Below, one piece after another: positions 35,055 to 46,284 of a stretch of 64,000 bases of DNA. Under the pieces are notes generated by a model, which searched no databases, was not told where the DNA came from, and saw only the letters and a program-made list of their open reading frames with translations. Each line of letters opens with the position of its first letter. The first letter of the stretch is position 1. Made by a program: the position numbers and the translations under genes. This stretch comes from Melastoma dodecandrum (taxonomy: Eukaryota > Streptophyta > Magnoliopsida > Myrtales > Melastomataceae): the NCBI GenBank assembly GCA_029817715.1, contig JARUPY010000469.1:62001-126000 (forward strand), written 5' to 3'.

Positions 35055-35331
35055 ATCTGGTTGTTTTTCTTGTTCTACAAATGTAACCAAAGTCGTCCTA
35101 GAATCGCTCGTTTTTTTGACATTGATGGGCTGAACTGGCAATGAAATCCGGTGCCCCATGACTAGAACGATGACTCTCATTAATGTGATGATTCAAGTCC
35201 CACATCAGGAAACCAACCGGATTATTTCCACTTGAGAAGTGCTCAAGTAGCCGCATGATGTTGTACTGCCGTATTTTGACACTAAGCAACCTCTGTACCC
35301 TTGTCATATCGGCAACAAATATGCTGGAGCG
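35055..35331. other. Gap between SIRE-type element and element C
   Basis: About 280 bp with no recognised gene or repeat. Confidence 0.5.
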
Positions 35332-35973
35332 TGATGCGAGTTGGATTGTTCAAGGCCAAGTTGGGATCAAGTTGAGAGGAGCACTCGAGACGGGGAGTAC
35401 CTTCACGTTGTTGAAGTGGTCGAGTTGATTCGTTAACTCGAGAAGACATGAGTTTGTCTCGAGATCAAGCGTCAGCTCGCTGAAGGAAAACTCGAGACCG
35501 GGAACTCGAGATACCTTCAAATCCGGACTCGTTTCAATGAAGGCCCAGCCGACGACTGGCCCAGTCTCTTTAATTACTTTCGATCTTTCTATTTTTTGCT
35601 ACATTAGGAGGTAGGGTTAGCTCACATTAACTACTCTATAAATAGGACCTCTGTGTTTTGGGTTACACAAAACCTTTTGAACAACTTTCCTAAATTTGGT
35701 AGCCGTTAAGTTCTCATTGAACTTTGCGCAATTTCTCTTACATTTGCTGGATTTCCAAGCGTGGCGAGATTTTATCCGAGCGTCCCCATAATCATTAGTG
35801 TTTCTGTATCCGAATGTATGGCGTTCACTCGTGACAATCCCGATGGTGCATTGGTTGTATCTGTGGCTGTCGGAGTCATATCCCATTCATTTAATTTGGT
35901 TTATTTCGTCGTTTCCGCTCGTCCTGTTTTTTTGCCGTCGGTGTAGTTTTTCTCGTTTTCGTGGTGGTAGCAC
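35332..35973 (+). repeat. Probable 5' LTR of element C
   Basis: Starts TGATGCGAG, has TATAAATA at 35637-35644, and ends shortly before TTAGTATCAGAGCGC (about 35979-35993), a decayed tRNA-iMet primer site. Boundaries are inferred because no second copy is present. Confidence 0.6.
35637..35644 (+). promoter_or_regulatory. TATA box in LTR of element C
   Basis: TATAAATA, about 340 bp before the primer-site remnant. Confidence 0.6.
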
Positions 35974-36249
35974 ATTAGTTAGTATCAGAGCGCACGGTTA
36001 AAGTGATGACGAATAGTTTCTGACGTGGGATGACGTTTGAGGAAGCTCGTTCGGCTCGTTCAGAGTAGGAGATGGAAGAGTTATGCCGTCAGGTGTAGCA
36101 ACTCCTCGGAGAAAGGAGGCCACTTGAACCACATTCTCCAGTGGATGAAAATCCTTTTGTGGATGGTTATGGAAACGAGGAGAGTCTCGGGAGATAAAAT
36201 CGGTATGAAGAGAGTCCAAGGAGAAAAACTTCAGAACGCCAGCCCGTAC

Positions 36250-37000
36250 GTCCAGTTAATATGCGAATGGACATTTCCGAGTTTGAGGGAAAGATAGATC
36301 CCAAGGAGTTTCTTGATTGGTTCATGCCATTGAGAGGGTATTCGATTATGCAGAGATTCCTGAGGAAGTCAAGATGGCAGCCCTTTAACTTCGAAAGTAC
36401 GTGAGTTTATGGTGGGAGAATTTAAATCAACAACATCATCGAGAAGGGAAGGAGAAGATTCACTCGTAGGACAAAATTCAAAAGAGAGATGAAGAAGAGG
36501 TTTCCACCCGAGTGATATCGGCAAGACGTGTTCTTAAGATTGAACACGCTTCAGTAGCCTTCAAGTGTTTCTGAGTACACTCGAGAGTTCGAGCAATTAA
36601 TGCTCTAGTGTGATATAGCTGAGCCCCCTGAGTAGACCATTGGTAGGTACATAAAAGGGCTGAAAACCCAAGTGACGAATGCTATTGAGTTGCAGCCTTA
36701 TTGGAGTTTTGCGGATGTATGCAACCTTGCCCATAAAGTCGAGAAGTAACAAGCTAGGAGAACGCTTGGAAAGCCTGCAATGAGGAATACTCCTTTCATT
36801 AAAGGGAGTTTGTCCTCGAGACCCATCTCGAGTTCGTCCTCGAGAACTCCAATCTTGAGTAATGAAAGGGACAAGGCCAAAGTTGAAGTTTGGCCAACCC
36901 CAAACACTAGTGTCTTGAGAAAGTGTTTTAAATGTCAAGGATTGGGTTTATAGCTTTTGAGTGCCCAAATCGACGAACTGTCACTATTATGGATCTCTCG
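36250..37000 (+). pseudogene. gag: Gag relic of element C
   Basis: MRMDISEFEGKIDPKEFLDW (about 36260-36320) opens the gag core, and a LWWENLN motif is near 36409. The zinc knuckle KCFKCQGLGL then TAG (about 36920-36953) is truncated by a stop where HIA would be expected, followed by FECPNRRTVTI. Many frame changes. Confidence 0.75.
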
Positions 37001-37650
37001 GATGATGATAAGGTGTTTGATCAAGAAGGAGAACTGATGTGGGATGCCGAGGAAGAAGTGGTGGAGGAACCTGATGAGTGGGAGTTGTTAGTGATTCGAA
37101 AAGCCCTCAATGCAAACGTGGTGCCTGATGAAGTCGACAAATGGAAGATGATATTTCAAATTAGATGCACCGTACAGGGGAAGGTGTGTCACGTGATTGT
37201 CGATAGTGGGAGTTGTACCAATGTAGCTTCTACTACTATGGTCGAGAAGCTGAAATTATCGACCATACAAGCTTCAATGGTTGAGCAAAGAGAGTGATCT
37301 CGGGTGACTAAGCAGGTGTTGGTGTCATTGAGTATTGGTCAGAACTACAAAGACACGGTGACTTGTGATGTGGTACTCATGGATACATGTCACTTGTTGT
37401 TGGAAATGTCGTGGCAATATGATCGACATGCAGTTTATGATGGGTACAAGAATACATATTCGATCATTCTCGATCAGAAGAATATTACCCTTATTCCCTT
37501 GACCACCCAGGCACTAGCTAAACTGTCGCAAGGAGATCAAACTCAAGAAGTCATATCGATGCTCGTTGAGTTGACTCGAGATATTTGGGAGGAAGAAAAA
37601 GAGCAGGCCTCAACTATGCCTCCTCGAGTTCTTTTACAATAATTTGAGGA
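36990..37650 (+). pseudogene. pol: Protease region of element C
   Basis: An acidic linker (EEEVVEEPDEWELLVIRKAL) is followed by the retropepsin motif VIVDSGSCTNVAS (about 37195-37235) with the catalytic DSG intact, then HLLLEMSWQYDRHAVYDGYK (about 37390-37450). One TGA at about 37295 separates two otherwise open stretches, 36932-37297 and 37304-37642. Confidence 0.82.
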
Positions 37651-38812
37651 CGTGTTTCTCGAGAAAATGCTGGGAGGACTCCCCCCATAAATGTATACGA
37701 GGTTTTCGCCTCGTACGACTTGAGAAATTTCAGTAATGTCATATATGAAAGGTTAAATAGAGGGACGTACAACATTAGATTGACCTGATTCTCGGAGTGT
37801 CGATACCCAATCAACCTACGTATCAAAATGTAATCCCGACAAAGCGAGAGAGCTGCAACGACAGGTCAATGAACTCATTGAACGAGACTTTGTTCGAGAG
37901 AGCCTCAGCCCTTGTTCTATCCTTGTCATCTTGGTTGCCAAGAAGGACGGCTCATGGCGAATGTGTGTTGACAATCAAACAATCAATAAGATCACCATTA
38001 AATATCGATTTCCCATTCATCGACTTGATGATATGCTCGAAGAGTTGCATGGGTCGACAATATTCTCGAAGGTGGACTTACGAAGTGGCTATCACCAGAT
38101 TCAAATGAAGGAGACGAGTGGAAGACGGCGTTCAAAACCAAATTCGAGTTGTATGAATGGAAGGTTAAGCCGTTTGAACTCTCGAATGCACCGAGTACTT
38201 TCATGAGATTGATGAACCAGGTGTTTCGTCCTTTCGTCGGTTAATTCTTGGTTGTTTATTTTGATGATATTCTTGTATATAGCCGCAGCGAGGAGGAACA
38301 CATTTACGACCTTAGGCATCGAGAAGTTGAGGGAACAATGTCTATTCGGGAACAATAAGAAGTGTGAGTTCTCAATTTCTAAACTTGTCTTTCTGGGGTA
38401 CATTATCTCGAGAAAAGGTATCCAGGTGGATGAGAATAAGATTGCTGTTGTTCGAGGATGGCCAACTCCCAAGGCAACTCATGACGTCTGGAGTTTTCAC
38501 GGCCTAGCGTCGTTCTATCGAAAATTTACCAAGGACTTCAGCTTGATTGCTCCCCCAATGACCGAGTGTTTGAAGGAGACATCCTTCGAGTGGACTCCTA
38601 CGGCTTAATCTAGTTTCGAGTTGCTCATGACTCGTTTGTGCGAGGTATCCATATTATCACTCCCTAATTTCGAGAAGGTGTTCGAAGTCGAATGTGACGC
38701 CTCGGGAATAGGAATTGGAGGCGTATTATTGCAAGAGGATCGACCAGTCTCATAATTAAGCAAAAAGTTAAATAGATCTCGATTGAATTATTCGACCTAC
38801 GGTAAGGAGTTT
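37650..38812 (+). pseudogene. pol: Reverse transcriptase and start of RNase H of element C
   Basis: RT motifs are KKDGSWRMCVDNQTIN (about 37940-37985), [13 protein letters not shown] (about 38065-38103) and VVYFDDILVYSRS (about 38250-38288; catalytic DD intact, with a TAA a few codons before). Then comes NNKKCEFSISKLVFLGYI (about 38352-38405). RNase H begins with [19 protein letters not shown] (about 38688-38745) and is cut at KEF by element D. Confidence 0.85.
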
Positions 38813-39565
38813 TGATACAACAACTATTGACGCACCATCGACTAGGGCTATCAGCTTGCTCATCATCGACTAACTGTCGAAGCAAGGATCTGTCGAAGTA
38901 CGGATCCGTCGAAGTGAGGAGCCATCGAAGTAAGGAGCCGTCGAAGCAGATGCAACTCCACATTGAATGCATCTCAAGTTCCCATATCATTCATGCATTT
39001 TCCCATTCACGCATTAGCATTTTTGTTGTAGCATTTCCAATAAGCCATTTATGGTTCGTCCATAAATCTGGCCATGCATGCATCTTATTTACTAGCATTT
39101 ATGTTCTTGTTCTGGTGATCCCAATATAATGGGTGCCCTTATAAGCTTTTGAACAACTTTTTGAATTACATTACAACCCCAGAAATATACTTATGTCTTT
39201 CTATCCAAAGTGAATGGATTCTCCTTCAACCTCGTTCTTCATTTGGTGGATTCTAAGTGCAGATTGATTTGAGCGTATCAACCGTTGGTGGTGTATTTCT
39301 ATCCTCCGCGTTGTGCCTCGCCTTCATCTTGTTCGTGGTGGTGTATCTTTATCCACAGCCAAATGAGTTTATTCGAGTTCTTCTTTCATGGTAATGTTTT
39401 TGTATCCGTGGAGGTTGAATCTCAACCCTTCTTTTTGTCATAATTCCAGCCACACCCCTATACACAACCTTTCGTCTATACCCCACTTCACTCAATTCTG
39501 CACCTTTAGTGACGCCCCCTCCCTTTCGGTATTGGAATCATCTATTTCTTATCGACCCCGTATCA
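38813..39565 (+). repeat. 5' LTR of element D
   Basis: Runs from TGATACAAC to GTATCA, giving matching TGAT...ATCA ends, 753 bp. It contains a 16-bp tandem array at 38874-38953. There is no second copy, but the primer site three bases later fixes the 3' end. Confidence 0.78.
38874..38953 (+). repeat. 16-bp tandem array in the LTR of element D
   Basis: Five units of the form CTGTCGAAGCAAGGAT with variation (CCGTCGAAGTGAGGAG and others), exact 16-bp period, in U3 near the LTR start. Confidence 0.8.
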
Positions 39566-39568
39566 TCT

Positions 39569-39586
39569 TGGTATCAGAGCGCATGG
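39569..39586 (+). other. Primer binding site of element D
   Basis: TGGTATCAGAGCGCATGG, a good tRNA-iMet site, three bases after the LTR end. Confidence 0.85.
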
Positions 39587-39589
39587 TTG

Positions 39590-40540
39590 TCAATGGCCAG
39601 AAGATTCCAACACGATATGACTTTAGACGAAGCACAAGTTGCTCGACTTGAGGAGCAGATCACCGATCTTCAACAACAACTACAGTCCTTGCGAACACAT
39701 CATGCATCGACTTCCCACAGTCGATTAGACAGCGATGGTGAGGAGAACCAATGGCGTGAGGAGTCTCAACGAGGATCATCACGGGAGTATCATAAGTAGG
39801 AGAGAAGAGCCGCGACGATGAGTGTTCAGATTCCGGAGTTCGAAGGAAACTTGGACCACGAGGACTTCATCGACTGGATGCACACGATAGAGCGCATCTT
39901 CGACAATGAAGAGGTTCCCGAGGAACGAAAGGTTAAGTTGGCTGCATTAAAATTGAAAAAGTACGCCAGCTTATGATGGGAGAACACCAACCACCAGCGT
40001 CGAAGAGAATCACGTGATAAGATCCGAACATGGTCGAAAATGAAGAGGGTTATGACTAAGAGGTTTCTGCCGGAGCATTATCGACGATATCTTTACCTCA
40101 AGTTGCAGTCGCTTCAGCAAGTTTCAAGTGTATCGGAGTACACAACGGAGTTCGAGAAACTCTTATTGCATTGGGATGTCCAAGAAGCCAAGAGCAAACC
40201 ATTGCTAGGTATCTTCGAGGACTTAAACCCCAGATCGCGGATGCAGTCGAACTTCAACAGTATTTTCAAATTCGACGATGTTAAAGCGCTTGCCCACAAG
40301 GGGAGTAGCAAGCGAGAAGATCGAGGACCCGTTCATTTGTGAAGGCTCCGCCTTTCAACAAAGGGAGTAGCTCTTAGGCAAAGCCACCGTCGACGACGAC
40401 GAGGAAAACTCCACCATCGACTACCAGACCTGAAGACAAGTCGAACGAGCGAGATAATGCTAGACAATATTTCAAGTGCCAAGGAATATGAGACATGGCT
40501 TTGGAGTGTCCAATGAGAAGAAACGTTGTCATTAGAGAGT
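39590..40540 (+). pseudogene. gag: Gag relic of element D
   Basis: An N-terminal segment with a coiled-coil appearance (EEQITDLQQQLQSL, about 39650-39692) precedes MSVQIPEFEGNLDHEDFIDW (about 39820-39880) and IERIFDNEEVPEERKVKLAA. TGA interrupts YASL*WEN at about 39975. MKRVMTKRFLPEHYRR (40040 onward) continues the core. The zinc knuckle is degenerate (YFKCQGI, stop, DMALEC, about 40468-40510). Confidence 0.78.
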
Positions 40541-41210
40541 CATCCGATGGAGAAGAAGAGTTCGATGAGAACATCGATCATATTTGGGATGTAGAGGAGA
40601 TCAAGGAGTACTCGGACGAAGGAGAGTTGTTAGTCGTCCGAAAGGCCTTAAGCGTGACACCCGCTAAAGAGGAGAATCAAAGGGAAAATATTTTCCACAC
40701 CAGGTGCACAGTCTAAGGAAAAGTTTATTTGGTCATTCTAGATAGTGGTAGCTGCACCAACGCCGTGTCGAGGACGACGGTCGAAAAGAAGTTGCCTATC
40801 GACGCTCATCCTCATCCCTATTGACTACAATGGCTCAAAAAGGAGAGTGATGTTCGAGTTACCCAGAGAGCGCGAGTTCCATTTTCTATTGGGAAAAGCT
40901 ACAAGGATAAAGTCATTTGCGACATTATTCCAATGGGCGCGTGCCACTTGCTCCTAGGAAGACTGTGGCAGTTTGATTGACGCGCACAACATGACGGGTA
41001 TCGCAATACATATTCCATCAGCATCGACGAGAACAAGGTCACCTTGATGCCCCTGACCACCTAGCATGTGATAGCACCACAAAATCGATCTACCGATCAG
41101 CCTCTCAAAGGAGCCCAATTGGTTCGAGCGATCCATGAAGGTGAGAAGGCTTATTTTTTTGTTCTTGTCGAAGCAACCCAGGATCAATCGATGAACCACC
41201 CCTAAGCTGT
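40540..41210 (+). pseudogene. pol: Protease region of element D
   Basis: The acidic linker and ELLVVRKALSV lead to a stop at V*GKVYLVI (about 40713) and then LDSGSCTNAVS (about 40738-40770), the retropepsin active site with DSG intact. Frames shift repeatedly afterwards. Confidence 0.75.
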
Positions 41211-42620
41211 ATCCATACTCGAAGAGTTCAAGGATGTATTTCCGAAGGAGTTGCCAGTCGAACTACCACCTATACGAAGCATTCAGCACCAGATAGACTT
41301 GGTTCCAGGAGCGTCCCTACCCAATCGACCGGCTTACCGATGCAATCCAAAGGAAGTTAAGGAGCTGTAGAGGCATGTGGATGAGTTAGTCAAGAAGGGC
41401 TTGGTTCGAGAGAGTTTGAGCCCTTGTTCAGTCCCAACCATATTGGTGCCGAAGAAGGATGGCACTTGACGAATGTGCATGGATAGTTGAGCGATCAACA
41501 AGATAACGGTGAAGTATCGTTTTCCTATTCCTCGACTAGATGATACGTTGGATGAGTTGCATGGAGCAGGTGTTTTCGAAAGTGGATTTGCGAAGTGGCA
41601 ACCACCAGATTCGCATGAAAGAAGGCGACAGCCTTCAAGACTAAGTATGTGTTGTAGAATGGTTAGTGATGCCCTTTGGTTTGTCTAACGCACCCAGTAC
41701 GTTCCTGCGACTGATGACCCATGTCTTGCGACCCTTCATGGGGAAGTTTGTGGTCTTCTACTTCGACGACATCCATATCTACAGTCCAAACAACGAGGAG
41801 TATGTTGACCATTTGCGAGTTGTGTTCTGCACACTTCGGGAGGAGAAGCTGTATGAAAATCTTAAGAAGTGTGAGTTCTTTCAGTCGAGTGTGATATTTC
41901 TTAGTTTTTAGTATCTGCTGAAGGAATCAAGGTCGACGAGATCGAAGCAATCAAAGACTGGAAAATGCTAAAGATTTTCCACGACGTCCGAAGCTTTCAT
42001 GGCTTAGTGTCGTTCTATAGGAGGTTCATTCGAGGTTTCAACTCGATGGCAACCCCACTCACTGAATGTTTGAAGGGAGACAAGTTCGAGTGGTCTTCGG
42101 GCGCACAAGCAAGTTTCGAGCGACTGAAAGAGTGTCTAAGCGAAACACCCGTCTTCCCTTAACTGACTTCGCGAAGATGTTTGAGGTCGAATGTGATGCA
42201 TCAGAGTTGGAATCGGAGGAGTCTTATTGCAAGAAGAGAGACCCATTGCATATTTCAGTGAGAAGCTTAATGGTGCCAAACTCAACTAGTCGACGTACAA
42301 CAAGGAGTTCTTAGCCATTGTTCGAGTACTCGTGACATGGAGTCATTACTTGCTGCCCCGAGAGTTCGTGTTGCACACTGACCATGAAGCACTCGAATAC
42401 ATCAATGGTCAGCACAAGCTCAGTTGACGACATGGGAAGTGGATCGAGTTTCTATAAGCTTTCATCTTTGTCTTGAACCACAAACTAGGAGCGAAGAATG
42501 TAGTTGCGGATGCTCTCTTAAGGAAGAAGACTCTACTATCCCTGATGGCGACAAAGCTGATTGGATTTGAGTACCTGAAGGATCTGTATAAGGACGATGA
42601 AGACTTTGGAAGGATTATCA
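41210..42620 (+). pseudogene. pol: Reverse transcriptase and RNase H of element D
   Basis: The leader EEFKDVFPKELPVELPP (about 41222-41270) is followed by RT with stops at EL*RHVDEL (CAG to TAG, about 41368) and GT*RMCMD (TGG to TGA, about 41467). [13 protein letters not shown] (about 41750-41790) keeps the catalytic pair. RNase H shows [11 protein letters not shown] (about 42182-42215) and a VLHTDHEAL block (about 42370-42395), with multiple frame changes. Confidence 0.82.
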
Positions 42621-42639
42621 TCTAATGCACCAATCAGGC

Positions 42640-43565
42640 CGTTGATCGATTCCATCAGGTGAATGGATTCTTGTTTCGAGATTTTAAGTTGTGCATTCCA
42701 AAGAGTTCGACGCGAGAGCTGCTTATTCGAGAAGTTCATGGAGGTGGAATAGCCGAACATTTTGGAGTCGACATGACGCTGTCGATCCTGTAAGAAAATA
42801 TCTATTGGCCTCGAATGGAAAAGCAGGTGTGAGGTCTTATTTCGACATGTGTTATCTGCCAACAGGCGAAGAGCCGAGTCCAACCATAAGGCCTTTACAC
42901 TCCACTGCCCATCCTAGAGCGTTCTTGAGAGCATGTAAGTATGGATTTTGTGCTAGGATTGCCGAGAATGCAGCAGAGGAAGGATTCAATCATGGTTGTG
43001 GTCGATAGATTCTCGAAGATGGCGCATTTCATTCCATGCCAAAAGACGGACGATGCAATCAATGTCGCAGATCTGTATTTTCGAGAAGTCCTGAGGTTGC
43101 ATGGAGTACCGAAATCGATCGTATCAGATCGAGACGTCAAGTTCCTTAGTTACTTTTGGAAGACTTTATGGTACAAATTGGGAATGAAGCTTGTCTTCAG
43201 TACAGCTTATCATCCACAGACCGATGGACAAACGGAGCTTGTCAATCATACCATGGCTGCAACCCTTCAAACCTTAGTCTCGAAGAACTAGAAGGATTGG
43301 GACATCGAGGTCGCTCATGCAGAGTTTGCATACAACAGAGCCCCAAGTTCGACAAAGAAGTCATCACCCTTTGAGGTAGTTTACGGACTCAATCATTTAG
43401 CCAGAATGCTGAAGAACGTGCGAAGGAGATGTGAATGCTCCACGAGAAGATTCATGCTCAGATCGAGAAGGCTAATCATCGATACTAGGAAAGAACCAAT
43501 CGAGGACGTAAAGAGAAGATTTTTCAGCTAGGAGACTTAGTGTGGATTCATCTGAGGAAGGAACG
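42640..43565 (+). pseudogene. pol: Integrase of element D
   Basis: The core is open from 42941: [53 protein letters not shown] and [17 protein letters not shown] supply D, D and E. A TAG follows LVSKN at about 43289, then KDWDIEVAHAEFAYNRAPSS continues in frame. The C-terminal SH3-like segment (GDLVWIHLRKER) is the last part present. Confidence 0.85.
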
Positions 43566-44731
43566 TGATAACTCTATGAAAGTAGAGTTATTTAGGGCAA
43601 TTTCATACTTAGATTTTGTTAGATTTGTAAATATTGCGGTCATTGCATAATATTCCTGTTTATGTCACATTATTCCCGAGAAATGAATTACTGCCGAGTT
43701 TTCTGGTCTATTTCAGGATAGATATGCAAAAAAGAGGATCTCGGCGTAATTATGACGACTTTGTTCAGAGGGAAGATCTTTGGATGCTCTTGAAAGACCT
43801 AAAGCTACGATGGGGAGAAATTAGAAGATTTTCTTTCTTTATTTTCTGAGATTCTCTAGGTTTATTTGGGGATTATAAAAACATTTTATTTTTACTTAGA
43901 GAGAGGGAGAAGGCGACTCGTAACAAGGAGCCGTCGACAGAGACTTCGCCAGTTTTTATTTTAGTTTTCTTTATGTCGTTTTCATTGTTTACGATGGATT
44001 TGATGTTTTCATTTACTTCGGTTATGAACTAATTTTCTTTGCCTAGGGTTTAGATGGATCTTGACGATTAGTCAAGAGTCAATCTCTTTTGACACACTTG
44101 AATGATTTTGGTTTGATTGTTCCTGTTCGTTCTTAACGCTTTCTTATTGCCTGATCACCAATAGGATTGAATAGTGAATTTAGGTGAATTGGGAAGGGGA
44201 ATCCTATATTAAGTACGGGAAGAGGAATAACCTAGGGTAACCTTGGTCGGAAGATGGAATTATTAACGAGCGGGATATGAATATACCCAATCGTCCTAGG
44301 TAATCGAATTGGAATTGATTCTTAAGAGGCACTCGATAGTTAATCTACCTAGGAATATAGTGAGTACTATTTACAGAGATGTACGTTCTTATAACCTCGG
44401 GAGGGCCGTAGGAAGATAACCGAATTCCAAATTATCATCCAGATCATCTTAAGCGTGTTGATTGAGATATGACTTTCGATTAATTGTCCGGTGAAATCGT
44501 CGCCCTAGGTGCTTTTCTCATTTGAATTCTAATTCAATTTACTTACTCGTTTTCTTTTGCTTTACATTTAGTTTGGTTAATTCTCAACTCGCTTAGTTGG
44601 ATAATAGAGATTGACGGTGTTTTAATAATTGGGAGAAGTTTAGATCAGTCATCGTGGGAACGATATCTTACTTACACTTTATTACTTGTACGATCACGTG
44701 CACTTGCGTGGTGAATACGTTTTCGACGTCA
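43566..44731 (+). repeat. Athila-type 5' LTR of element G
   Basis: TGATAACTC...GACGTCA, with the same start as element A and full-length similarity to the solo LTR at 22716-23954. It is followed by a primer site and a short leader, so it is a 5' LTR rather than a solo LTR. It abuts element D integrase codons directly. Confidence 0.85.
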
Positions 44732-44739
44732 CAAATTTT

Positions 44740-44757
44740 TGGCGCCGCTGCCGGGGA
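44740..44757 (+). other. Primer binding site of element G
   Basis: TGGCGCCGCTGCCGGGGA, identical to the site of element A (tRNA-Asp type). The following leader (44758-44869) ends abruptly at the palindromic repeat, with no gag. Confidence 0.85.
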
Positions 44758-44869
44758 CTGTTTTCTAGATTTTCAGCCAATATTAATTTCAATCAGATCT
44801 TTATTAATTCAACTTTAACCTTGATTTTGAATTTATTTGCAGGAAAAATCTTAACGATGCATGCGCATT

Positions 44870-45073
44870 AATGTTGTTGTCTTTTTACTAAAAAAAGTGA
44901 ATTTTTTAGTAAAATTTACAAATATTTTTGCTAATTTTGTCGTCTTTTTACTAAAAAAGTGAATTTTTAGTAAAATTTGCTAGAAATTTATAAGTGAATT
45001 TAGTAAACTACGTAACCGTTACGTGCACGTATCGTTAGGCGCTTCCCAATCCCTTTTATCATTTCAATCTTCA
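44870..45073 (+). repeat. 204-bp direct repeat, left copy
   Basis: Four substitutions in 204 bases relative to 46081-46284. Contains CGTAACCGTTACGTGCACG. Confidence 0.88.
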
Positions 45074-45160
45074 CTTTTTTTTAGTAAAAAAGACGACAAA
45101 ATTAGTAAAAAAATTTGTAAATTTTACTTAAAAATTCACTTTTTTTAGTAAAAAGACGAC

Positions 45161-45711
45161 AAAATTAGTAATAGTTTACTAATTTTGTTGTGATATTTAG
45201 TAAAATACTGTTTGAGTTAGTTAAAGTGTTAGTAAAATTTTACGGGTTTCGTAAATGTTTACTGATTTCTACATGATTTTACAGATAAATTTTGTAAACT
45301 ATTACTAAAAAGTTTAGTAATTTACTAATTCAAACAGTGAAACCCGAACCTATTTACGAACCAAGTTTCGATGTGAAATTACCATTTTACCCCCGACACT
45401 AAATTACTAAATATAATTTCACGCGATGAGGAGGAGATTACTAAGTAGTTTCGTAATATGTTTAGTAATTTAGTGACGGGGGTAAAATTATAATTTCACA
45501 TCGAAATTAGGTTCGTAAATAGGTTCGAGTTTCACCGTTCAATTTAGTAAATTACTAGACATTTTAGCAACAGTTTACAAAATTTATCTCTAAAATCATG
45601 TAGAAATCAGTAAACATTTACGAAACCCGTAAAACTTTACTAACATTTTAACTAACTCAAACAGTGTTTTACTAAATATCACAACAAAATTAGTAAACTA
45701 TTACTAATTTT
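45161..45711. repeat. Large inverted repeat (hairpin), arms about 250 bp
   Basis: The left arm 45161-45411 pairs with the right arm 45460-45711, roughly 90% identical by eye, around a loop of about 48 bases. The outermost 34 bases (AAAATTAGTAATAGTTTAC onward) and inner segments such as CGGGTTTCGTAAATGTTTAC are perfect complements. Transcription through it would give a long, nearly perfect double-stranded RNA. Confidence 0.88.
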
Positions 45712-46080
45712 AGTTATGTTTTACGAAATAAAAGAGGTAATTTTTACTACAATTAACAGTCAAAAAGTAGTAAATTTTACTAATGTTTTTACTAATTATA
45801 TCGTACTTTCACTAAAAAGCACTCTTTTAGTGAAAGGACGACAAAATTAGTAAAAAAATTATTAAATTTTACTAATTTTTTTACTAATTATGTCGTACTT
45901 TTACTAAAAAATCACCTTTTTAGTAAAAGGACAACAAAATTAGTAAAATTTACAAAGTTTTTTACTAATTTTGTCGTCCTTTTACTAAAAAAGTGCTTTT
46001 TAGTAAAATCAATGAAAATTTAGTAAAATTTAATATAAGTAAACCGTACAAAATTAGTAAAATTTACAAATTTCTTTACT

Positions 46081-46284
46081 AATGTTGTTGTCTTTTTACT
46101 AAAAAAAGTGAATTTTTTAGTAAAATTTACAAATTTTTTTACTAATTTTGTTGTCTTTTTACTAAAAAAGTGAATTTTTAGTAAAATTTGCTAGAAATTT
46201 ATAAGTGAATTTAGTAAACTACGTAACCGTTACGTGCACGTATCGTTAGTCGCTTCCCAATCCCTTTTATCATTTCAATCTTCA
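46081..46284 (+). repeat. 204-bp direct repeat, right copy
   Basis: Partner of 44870-45073 in the same orientation. Confidence 0.88.

Larger units (their letters stand above)
35332..38812 (+). mobile_element. Chromovirus-like Ty3/Gypsy element C, 5' part
   Basis: LTR, primer-site remnant, gag, protease, RT and the start of RNase H. It stops inside RNase H after the YGKEF motif (about 38797-38812), exactly where the TGATAC start of element D begins. Integrase and a 3' LTR are absent from the window. Gag, protease and RT are interrupted by many stops. Confidence 0.85.
38813..43565 (+). mobile_element. Chromovirus-like Ty3/Gypsy element D, 5' LTR to integrase
   Basis: Inserted into the RNase H of element C. 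It has the LTR, a well-preserved tRNA-iMet primer site, gag, protease, RT, RNase H and nearly all of integrase. It ends at LVWIHLRKER (about 43537-43565), where the LTR of element G starts with TGATAACTC. No chromodomain or 3' LTR remains in the window. Confidence 0.87.
44870..46284. repeat. Complex palindromic repeat built of TTTACTAAAAA-type units
   Basis: A 1.4-kb, very AT-rich block full of TTAGTAAAATTT and TTTTACTAAAAAAGTG units in both orientations. It is bounded by two 204-bp direct copies and contains a large central inverted repeat. There is no coding capacity. It could be a foldback/MITE-type element or a rearranged cluster of them; flanking target duplications were not found. Confidence 0.8.
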
